Below are positions 4,716-9,875 of a DNA stretch of 9,875 nt, one piece after another. The stretch is from Acidimicrobiia bacterium (GTDB lineage: Bacteria > Actinomycetota > Acidimicrobiia > Spongiisociales > ZC4RG35): positions 1 through 9,875 of the forward strand of contig QIDW01000078.1 of NCBI GenBank assembly GCA_003230435.1. The letters run 5' to 3'. Below the pieces are notes generated by a model. The model had not been told where the DNA came from. It saw only the letters and a list, made by a program, of their open reading frames with translations, and ran no database searches. Position 1 is the first letter of the stretch. The number at the start of each line of letters is the position of its first letter. The translations under genes were made by a program, and so were the position numbers.

Positions 4716-6336
4716 GCGGCGCAGCAACTCAGGGTTTTGACGTCTTTGCCGAACGACTGGGCGGCCAGCTTGAAGCCTTCCGCCATCGTCAGGTACGGGT
4801 GGTAGGTGTCCGCGATCTCGTCGATGGTCGCCCGATACTTCAGTGCCATCACGGCTGCCTGGATGACATCACCGGCACCGTCGGCGAGGATGTGGGCGCC
4901 CAGCAGGAGCCCGTTCGATTCGTCCGCCACCAGCTTGATAAGACCATGGACTTCGAGGTCGACCAGCGCTCTCGGCACGGCCTCGAGAGGAAGCACCGAT
5001 GTGATAACCGGATGCCCGGCTTCGCGAGCCTGCTCCTCGGTGAGCCCAACCGACGCGATAGTCGGCGAAGTGAAGGTGACTCTTGGCAAGGTTTTGAAAT
5101 CGATCTTGGGTCCGGTGCCACGCAAAGCGTTCTCCGCGGCGATGTTTCCGCCACGCGCCGCCACGTAGACGAACTGAGGATGCGACGTCACATCCCCTGC
5201 GGCAAAAATGGCCGGATTGCTGGTCTGAAGGTCGTCTCCAACGACGACATGACCAAGGGTGTCGGTCTCGACACCGGCGGCGTCCAGACCCAAACCTGAC
5301 GTGCGGGCCCTACGTCCGGTGGCCATCAGGAGTCGGTCGGCTTCCAACCGGGTGGTGGTGCCGTTTGTCTCGATGTCGAGCCACACCCGGCCCGAATCTG
5401 TCCCGGCTTTCGAAGCCATGGCCCCGGTGTGGATCGAAGCTCCCTGCGAAACGAGGTACTCGTGGAGGATCTCAGAGATCTCCGGCTCCTCGACTCGACG
5501 AAGGTCACCTTTGCCCCGAGATGGGTGAACAGTTGCCCGAGCTCGAGGCCGATCGCGTTGGCACCAACGACGATCATCTCATCGGGTACCTCCTCGAGTT
5601 CTAGGGCCTCAGTCGAGGACAGGTAGTCGACGTCACCGAGACCCTCAATGGGGGGCATCCAGGGCTCGGCACCGGTGGCGACGAGGAAACGGAAGGCCTT
5701 GAGTTGGCGTCCCCCGATATCGACGGTGTTCTCGTCGACGAAAGTGGCATCTCCTTCTATGAACTCGATGTCGTATAACTCCAACAGGTCCGCGTATTTT
5801 TCCTGACGGAGTTGGTTGACCAGACCTCGTTTCTGTTCCACGAGAGCTTTGAGGTCCACCGCGCCGGCGGAGGTCTCCAAACCCGCAAAGGGACTGTGAC
5901 CCGCCCGCCAATACGACTCGGCGGCGCGCAGTAATGCCTTGGAAGGGACACACCCGATGTTGACGCAGGTGCCACCGATGGTGGAGCGTTCGATCATGGC
6001 CACACGTGCGCCTAGATCACGCGCCTTGATGGCAGCAGCGAATGCTGCCGAACCGGAGCCAACAATGAGCAGGTCATAGTCATCGTCTGACCCGCCTGCC
6101 TCTTCGGTTTCCGTGGACTCGGTCGTATCGATCGAGGTGACCGAGTATCCGAGTTTCGCCACTTCGTCGCTGGCGTCCTGAGCCGAGAACCCAGCGTCTG
6201 CTATCCCGACGGCCTCACCGCGTCGCCAGTCGACGCTGACATCGGACAAACCGGCCTCTGTCAGGGCAGCGCCAACGGTCACCTCACAATGATCGCAGTG
6301 CATCCCCTCTATCAGAACTTTCGCTTGGTCACTCAC
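4712..6336 (-). pseudogene. merA: Mercuric reductase MerA, interrupted by a frameshift
   Basis: Flavoprotein that reduces Hg(II) to volatile Hg(0) with NADPH. The start is GTG at 6336, with AAGGAG six bases before it. Residues 7-70 are an N-terminal MerP-like domain with GMHCDHC (Cys14, Cys17). The FAD motif LLIVGSGSAAFAAA follows near residue 90. The redox-active pair Cys124/Cys129 lies in GGTCVNIGCVPSK. The NADPH-binding segment VVGANAIGLELGQLF leads to VTFVE. There the frame changes: the first frame runs on as unrelated sequence to 5326, while the homologous sequence (EEPEISEILHEYL) continues in another frame from 5491. This second part has ATGRRARTSGL, AGDVTSHPQFVYVAA, the dimer domain and the C-terminal Cys-Cys in LSCCAA (stop 4712-4714), so all else is intact. 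It is either a recent inactivation or a sequence error. Confidence 0.9.
5486..5499 (-). other. Frameshift and short deletion site within merA
   Basis: In the minus-strand reading, TTC GTC GAG (ending at 5494) is followed by TC and then GAG GAG CCG in the shifted frame (from 5491). MerA proteins normally have about seven more residues between this strand end and the EEPE/EDPA segment, so about 19 or 22 bases seem to be missing, not just one. The junction lies in a GTCGAGTCGAGGAG repeat, a plausible slippage or deletion site. Confidence 0.75.
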
Positions 6337-6385
6337 ACCTGTCTCCTTGTGATCATCCATAGACAAATCTAACACATCGGCTAAA

Positions 6386-6751
6386 TCAAATGTTCCGCCG
6401 GGCATCCACTCGCCGGCACGAAGCGATCTCAGCGCCGCTTCGTTCCAGGATCGCCCTGGCGAGGTCGACGATCCAAACCACCCTGGGGTCGCCTATCCGG
6501 TACTCCACCTGTTGGCCGGTTCTTGACGCACTGATGAGCCCGCACCAGACAAGACAGGCCAGATGGCTGGAAACTTGCCCCTGCGACAGACCTACCTCGG
6601 CGACTAGTTGCTTCTGGATCAAAGGTTGTTCGATCAGCAATTCGACGATTCGAAGTCGAGTGGCATCGCCCAAGGCACGCAGCATCTTTGCGACCAGGTC
6701 TGCATCTGCCAGTTCAACCGGTTCGGTTTCAATGATGTTGGGTCGGGCCAC
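6386..6751 (-). CDS. ArsR/SmtB family metal sensor, CmtR-like (probable mer repressor)
   Basis: Predicted homodimeric repressor of 121 residues, the usual family length. The helix-turn-helix is at about 44-72 (IQKQLVAEVGLSQGQVSSHLACL). Cys66 and Cys70 in HLACLVWCGLI match the spacing of Cys57 and Cys61 of mycobacterial CmtR, and Cys112 near the C-terminus is at the distance of CmtR Cys102. This three-thiolate site suits a soft metal; with merA directly downstream, Hg(II) is the likely inducer. ArsR-type mercury repressors are known from actinobacteria. The start is GTG at 6751 with only a weak GAAGAA upstream, so it is less certain. It lies 43 bases after the sigma factor gene and 49 before merA. 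The dyads at 7447-7478 are a candidate binding site. Confidence 0.88.
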   Translation of the reverse strand: MARPNIIETEPVELADADLVAKMLRALGDATRLRIVELLIEQPLIQKQLVAEVGLSQGQVSSHLACLVWCGLISASRTGQQVEYRIGDPRVVWIVDLARAILERSGAEIASCRRVDARRNI

Positions 6752-6794
6752 TAGCGGTATTTCTTCGCTCTTGCCGATTTCAGGACGGCAGGAC

Positions 6795-7415
6795 TCACTT
6801 CAATACGCCCGGTCCGACGGAGTAGCTGCCGGGGCCACACATCGGGCATTCGAGGTACTCCGTTAACGACTCGCGGAGCGTCGAGCGGGCCCGTCGCAGT
6901 CGTGCCTTTACCGCGTCCTGGCTGACTCCGAGATGAGCTGCGGTGTCTTCTGTCGAGAGTCCTTCGCCTAAACGTGACAACACGACTTCCTGTTGAGATT
7001 CAGGCAGATCCCTGATTGCCAACGCCGTTCGACAGGCCATCACATGGTGCTCGAAGCTTTGGTCTGGGAGTACCTCATCGCCAGGAATGAGATCGTCAAC
7101 CCCCGAGATGGGTTCAGAGGGGCTGCGACGACGACGTCGAACGTCCAAGCAGGTATGGCGGGCGACTGAATATATCCAGGTTGCGACCGATGAGTCGCCG
7201 CGGAATGTTGGCAGGCTCTTGATCATTCTGAGGGCTATCTCCTGGACCGCGTCTTCGACTTCGGCAGGTGCGACCATCTTGTGAGCGCATGCAAAAATGC
7301 GGCGCTCGAATCTCTCATACAACTCGTCGACCGATTCGGCCCAACCGAGTTGAGCTGCTCGAACTATGTCCTCGTCAGAGGACGTTTCCGGGCGGGTCCC
7401 ATATGTCTCATTCAT
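6795..7415 (-). CDS. ECF-type RNA polymerase sigma factor with Cys-x2-Cys tail
   Basis: Group IV (extracytoplasmic function) sigma factor, 206 residues from the ATG at 7415; an in-frame TTG at 7442 is less likely. Region 2 is at about 33-97: DELYERFERRIF, EDAVQEIALRMIKSLPTFRGDSSVATWIYSVARHT. Region 4 is at about 135-187, with LPESQQEVVLSRLGEGLSTEDTAAHLGVSQDAVKARLRRAR. After the last helix there is a short tail with Cys190 and Cys193 (ECPMCGPGSY) ending at Lys206. No anti-sigma gene is adjacent. Metal-responsive sigma factors with Cys-rich C-termini (CorE type of Myxococcus) are known, so direct metal sensing through this tail is possible but unproven. It appears to head the repressor-merA operon and is divergent from the transporter and redox genes. 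Confidence 0.88.
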   Translation of the reverse strand: MNETYGTRPETSSDEDIVRAAQLGWAESVDELYERFERRIFACAHKMVAPAEVEDAVQEIALRMIKSLPTFRGDSSVATWIYSVARHTCLDVRRRRRSPSEPISGVDDLIPGDEVLPDQSFEHHVMACRTALAIRDLPESQQEVVLSRLGEGLSTEDTAAHLGVSQDAVKARLRRARSTLRESLTEYLECPMCGPGSYSVGPGVLK

Positions 7416-7446
7416 GTTGATCGACAACTCCGACACTGGCAATAAT

Positions 7447-7478
7447 ATTAGCTTAAGCCAATGCTAATGTTTCGAAAC
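7447..7478. promoter_or_regulatory. Dyads in the divergent mer regulatory region
   Basis: ATTAGC (7447-7452) and GCTAAT (7463-7468) form an inverted repeat with a 10-base centre that itself overlaps the palindrome GCTTAAGC (7451-7458). Directly beside it is the perfect palindrome GTTTCGAAAC (7469-7478). The AT-rich character and position between the sigma factor gene and the 7511 gene suit an operator for the CmtR-like repressor controlling both directions. I cannot assign -35/-10 boxes here with confidence. Confidence 0.45.
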
Positions 7479-7510
7479 CAGATGGCCGCCAGGTTCTAGG
7501 AGTGGGACAG

Positions 7511-7789
7511 ATGAGTAGTACGAGATCAGCGACGGTGGAGAGAACGAGCACGAAACGCCCCAAGGAGTCGCTGGTGGCGGTGGGCATCGTCTTGTTCGCC
7601 GTGATCTGCTGTGCAGGTCTGCTTCTTGCCGGCACGCTAGGTGTTGGCGTTGGGTTATCGACCCTGATAAGCCCATGGCTCCTGGTGCCAACTGCACTGG
7701 CGGTAGCGGGAATCTTTGCTTGGTATCTGAGCCACCGTAGAACTTCAGCACGCAGATCCGTCTCCGGCCGTGACGACCTGCGATCCTGA
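7511..7789 (+). CDS. Small two-helix membrane protein, MerF/MerT-like mercury transporter candidate
   Basis: A 92-residue membrane protein. The basic N-terminus (1-20) is followed by helix 1 (about 20-42), which holds a vicinal pair Cys33-Cys34 (FAVICCAGLLL), a short Gly-rich turn and helix 2 (about 55-73), then a basic tail. The Cys pair in the first helix is the hallmark of MerT and MerF, which carry Hg(II) across the inner membrane. The second Cys pair of MerF is absent, so the assignment is by resemblance and context. The ATG at 7511 follows AGGAG (7498-7502) at 8 bases; an upstream in-frame GTG lies on that site. It begins the plus-strand operon, 2 bases before the TlpA-like gene and divergent from the merA operon. 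Confidence 0.68.
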   Translation: MSSTRSATVERTSTKRPKESLVAVGIVLFAVICCAGLLLAGTLGVGVGLSTLISPWLLVPTALAVAGIFAWYLSHRRTSARRSVSGRDDLRS

Positions 7790-7791
7790 TA

Positions 7792-8364
7792 ATGGGCGGG
7801 ACGAGCACCAAGAAAAAGGGCAGAGAGTCAGCGAGTAGGAAGTCGCGACGACGATTCCTCTGGTTGGGTGTTGCAGCTGTCGGTGTCGTGGCCGTAGGTC
7901 TTCTCGTGGTTTCAGGCGGGGGTACTGACCTCGAGCCCACATCCAACATCGGCCTCGAACCGGCACCTGAGATCGCCCTTCCCAACTTCGAAGGCGAGAC
8001 AGTGCGTATCTCTGATTTCGAGGGTCAGGGCCTGGTGGTGAACTACTGGGCCTCGTGGTGTCTGCCTTGTCTCGTTGAACTTCCCGGTTTCGAAGAGGTC
8101 TACCAAGAGCGCAAGGGCGAGGTGGCATTCCTCGGCATCAACCTGGCCGACGATCCGGCATCTGCACTTTCCGTGGCGGCTGGCGCCGGCATCACCTACC
8201 CGCTGGCGGTCGACGTCGATGGCTCCTCGTACAAGGCGTTTGGCGGATTAGCTATGCCCACCACCGTGTTCATCAACTCCGATGGGTACGTTGTGGAAGT
8301 ATTCTCCGGACCTCTCAAATCGAGTGAGCTGGAGGCCAGGATCGAAAGCTACTTTGAGAGCTGA
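7792..8364 (+). CDS. Membrane-anchored TlpA/ResA-like thioredoxin
   Basis: Extracytoplasmic thiol-disulfide oxidoreductase of 190 residues. An N-terminal cytoplasmic basic segment is followed by one hydrophobic helix (about 22-41). SRRRFLW at residues 18-24 resembles a Tat signal, so Tat export with the helix as anchor is possible. The thioredoxin fold occupies about 55-188, with active site WCLPC (Cys90, Cys93) and the cis-proline Pro156 in AMPTTVF. The sequence between strands (FLGINLADDPASALSVAAGAGI) is typical of the TlpA/ResA group. The ATG lies 2 bases after the stop of the preceding gene, without a clear ribosome binding site, so translation is probably coupled. CcdA-like protein, encoded next, would keep it reduced. 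A role in reducing or relaying thiols for metal handling is inferred. Confidence 0.9.
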   Translation: MGGTSTKKKGRESASRKSRRRFLWLGVAAVGVVAVGLLVVSGGGTDLEPTSNIGLEPAPEIALPNFEGETVRISDFEGQGLVVNYWASWCLPCLVELPGFEEVYQERKGEVAFLGINLADDPASALSVAAGAGITYPLAVDVDGSSYKAFGGLAMPTTVFINSDGYVVEVFSGPLKSSELEARIESYFES

Positions 8365-8370
8365 GAGCCC

Positions 8371-9216
8371 GTGGGACCCATAGCTTTTGCTTTCGCCGCT
8401 GGGATGGTCGCCACTGTCAACCCCTGCGGATTCGCGATGCTGCCCGTCTACCTATCGCTGTTCCTCACCGATACCTCGTCGCCAGACCAGTCATCCGCGG
8501 TCACGACCGGACTACGAGTCGGAGCGATTGTCACGCTGGCGTTTGTCGCCACATTCGCGTTGGTCGGCGGGATCTTCTCGTTTGTGACCACGGGAATAGT
8601 CAACCTCGTCCCATGGGCGGCCCTTGTCATAGGGCTGGGACTTCTGGTTGCAGGCGTTGTTGTCCTTGCTGGTCGACATCTGTCGCTACGCACGATCCAG
8701 ATACGATTCAGACGGGACGGTTCTGTCCGGTCAATCGTGGTGTTCGGAGTCGCATACGCGGTGGCTTCCATTTCCTGCACCCTCCCGATCTTCCTTGCGG
8801 TGACGGCGGCCGCCACGGGTGGGACCGCAGTCAACGGTCTGGCGGTCTTCGTTTTCTATGGGCTCGGGATGGGTGCCGTTCTGGTCGCTCTCGCCGTCGC
8901 AGTAGCGACATCGCGCGACACGGTCATCAGACGGATGCGTGGCTTGATGCCCTACGTCGAACGCATCGGAGGTTGGCTGCTCCTCGCTTCGGGTCTGTTC
9001 ATCGTCTACTACTGGGCGACGGTCCTGACGGTCGACTTCAGCCAGGACAGCCTCCTGATCAGACCCCTCTCGTTCGTCGGGCGAGTTTCCACCTGGTTCA
9101 CCAACCAGATCTCGTCCAACCCGGTGCTGTGGGCTCTCGGGCTTGTCGTCCTGGTCGGCTTGATCTATTGGACCGAGACTCGACGACGAAAGAAGGAGCT
9201 ATCCGAAGAGGGATGA
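8371..9216 (+). CDS. ccdA: CcdA/DsbD-like membrane thiol transporter
   Basis: Polytopic inner-membrane protein (281 residues) that carries reducing equivalents from cytoplasmic thioredoxin to extracytoplasmic partners. Six hydrophobic segments of the CcdA core occupy about 1-225, and an extra helix lies near 253-269 before a charged tail. The two redox cysteines are Cys19 in NPCGFAMLP and Cys136 in SCTLPIFL, the standard positions in transmembrane helices 1 and 4. The start is a GTG at 8371, six bases after the TlpA stop. The pairing with a TlpA-like protein is the usual arrangement and indicates that they work together. Its stop overlaps an ATG (9213) of a 30-codon frame that I do not consider a gene. 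Confidence 0.9.
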   Translation: MGPIAFAFAAGMVATVNPCGFAMLPVYLSLFLTDTSSPDQSSAVTTGLRVGAIVTLAFVATFALVGGIFSFVTTGIVNLVPWAALVIGLGLLVAGVVVLAGRHLSLRTIQIRFRRDGSVRSIVVFGVAYAVASISCTLPIFLAVTAAATGGTAVNGLAVFVFYGLGMGAVLVALAVAVATSRDTVIRRMRGLMPYVERIGGWLLLASGLFIVYYWATVLTVDFSQDSLLIRPLSFVGRVSTWFTNQISSNPVLWALGLVVLVGLIYWTETRRRKKELSEEG

Positions 9217-9289
9217 CGGAGTTCCTGCTATTCAGAGCTGAGACGTATCGACACCTATGCTCCAAGGAGTCAAAACCAGGAGACGATTC

Positions 9290-9875
9290 ATGCCGACAGC
9301 CATAGACAGACAGGAACTCGTAAGGCTCGTCGAGGAGGAGGATGCCCAGGTGCTCGACGTGCTTCCTGATCGGGAATACGCCGATTCTCATATTCCGAAC
9401 GCCATCAACCTCCCGCTGCGCCATCTCACCGAGGACGCAGCGGCCGTTCTTCGACGTGACAGACCTGTGGTTGTCTATTGACACGACGGTTTGTGAGACA
9501 TGTCTCCACGAGCCGCGTGCCGGCTCGAACGATTCGGATTTGAACAGGTCTACGACTACGTCGCCGGCATCGCTGACTGGAAGGCGGCCGGACTCCCCGT
9601 GGATGGTGACGCAGCATCGGTGCAGCACGTCGCCGACGCAACCCGATCGGACGTCCCCACCTGTCTGCTCGGAGAGACCTTGGCAGAAGCTCGGACCCGT
9701 ACCTTCGACGCAGGTTGGGAGGAGTGTGTTGTCATCGATTGTGATAGAACCGTCGTCGGCAGGCTTCGAGACGGTGCTTGGAAACAGGATGACTCAGCCT
9801 TGGTCGAGGAGGTCATGGAGTCGGGACCGACGACCGTCAGGCCAGATGGCGTACTCCAGGGCCTGGTCGATCGGA
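9290..9875 (+). CDS. Rhodanese-CBS protein with two in-frame TGA codons (candidate selenoprotein), 3' end outside window
   Basis: Single rhodanese domain followed by a CBS-like region. The ATG at 9290 has AGGAG seven bases upstream. Residues 1-63 are a normal rhodanese N-terminus (LDVLPDREYADSHIPNAINLPL) ending in PVVVY. Then come TGA (9479-9481), His-Asp-Gly-Leu, TGA (9494-9496) and DMSPRAACRLERFGFEQVYDYVAGIADWKAAGLPV, the normal remainder. Relatives, as I recall them, read VVVYC-x4-CD-[LM]-SPRAA, so both TGAs replace the cysteines of the active-site loop (codons 64 and 69). After the second TGA the frame stays open for 126 codons to the window edge, through a CBS-like part (LAEARTRTFDAGWEECVVID, VVGRLRDGAW). 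Read-through with selenocysteine is the simplest explanation; double nonsense mutation at exactly these codons is unlikely. No selenium genes are in the window. Confidence 0.75.
9509..9527 (+). promoter_or_regulatory. SECIS-like hairpin downstream of the TGA pair
   Basis: CGAGCCG (9509-9515) and CGGCTCG (9521-9527) form a perfect 7-base stem with loop CGTGC. The loop begins 19 bases after the second TGA and 34 after the first. It has G in its second position followed by T, as bacterial selenocysteine insertion elements tend to have. A second small dyad, GAGACATGTCTC (9495-9506), lies just before it. The function is inferred from position and shape only. Confidence 0.45.

Noticed and set aside
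9213..9305. 30-codon frame starting in an ATGA overlap with the CcdA stop
   Set aside because: The ribosome binding site is too close to the ATG, the product has no recognisable features, and it runs into the well-supported rhodanese start. It could serve translation coupling but I cannot support it as a gene.
9479..9875. Ordinary pseudogene explanation for the rhodanese gene
   Set aside because: Decay would not be expected to hit exactly both active-site-loop cysteines as TGA while leaving 126 following codons open and well conserved. Kept as the main alternative, not as the call.
1..9875. CRISPR arrays, tRNA or rRNA genes, insertion sequences
   Set aside because: No regularly spaced repeats, no cloverleaf or rRNA-like sequence, and no transposase or terminal inverted repeats were seen by eye on either strand.

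Overview
The window reads as a mercury detoxification region from a moderately high-GC bacterium. An actinobacterium is the best guess, because the mercury sensor candidate is an ArsR/CmtR-type repressor, merA is read with actinobacterial-style neighbours, merB appears to be leaderless, and the rhodanese-CBS protein at the right end is of a type I associate with Actinobacteria. This is inferred from protein character only; no rRNA or marker gene is present.

Layout. 1-885 (+) is the C-terminal part of an MFS transporter cut by the window edge. 957-1631 (-) is organomercurial lyase merB, divergent from a TetR regulator (1747-2358, +), with a promoter and palindrome between them. 2386-3357 (+) is a small operon: strong promoter, long inverted repeat, an 80-residue protein with a Gly/Ser/Cys tail, a hairpin, an ArsR regulator and a closing hairpin. 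From 7415 down to about 3388 (-) runs a mer operon: ECF sigma factor with a Cys-x2-Cys tail, CmtR-like repressor with three candidate metal-binding cysteines, merA (frameshifted here), an HMA-like protein with adjacent cysteines, a 20-residue peptide, a SAM methyltransferase and a second copy of the 20-residue peptide. Divergent from it (7511-9875, +) are a small MerF/MerT-like membrane protein, a TlpA-like thioredoxin, a CcdA-like membrane thiol transporter and a rhodanese-CBS protein that runs off the right edge.

How they could work together: the small membrane protein would bring Hg(II) in, MerB would split organomercurials, MerA would reduce Hg(II) to Hg(0), and the TlpA/CcdA/rhodanese genes would supply extracytoplasmic and cytoplasmic thiol chemistry. 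The repressors and the sigma factor would time expression.

The most striking observations are: (1) the rhodanese-CBS frame has two in-frame TGA codons exactly where the family has its two active-site-loop cysteines, with full homology continuing afterwards and a GC-rich hairpin just downstream, which suggests a double-selenocysteine protein; (2) a 20-residue peptide, apparently undescribed, occurs twice with strong ribosome binding sites and mostly synonymous differences; (3) merA carries a frameshift with loss of about 20 bases in its NADPH-binding domain.
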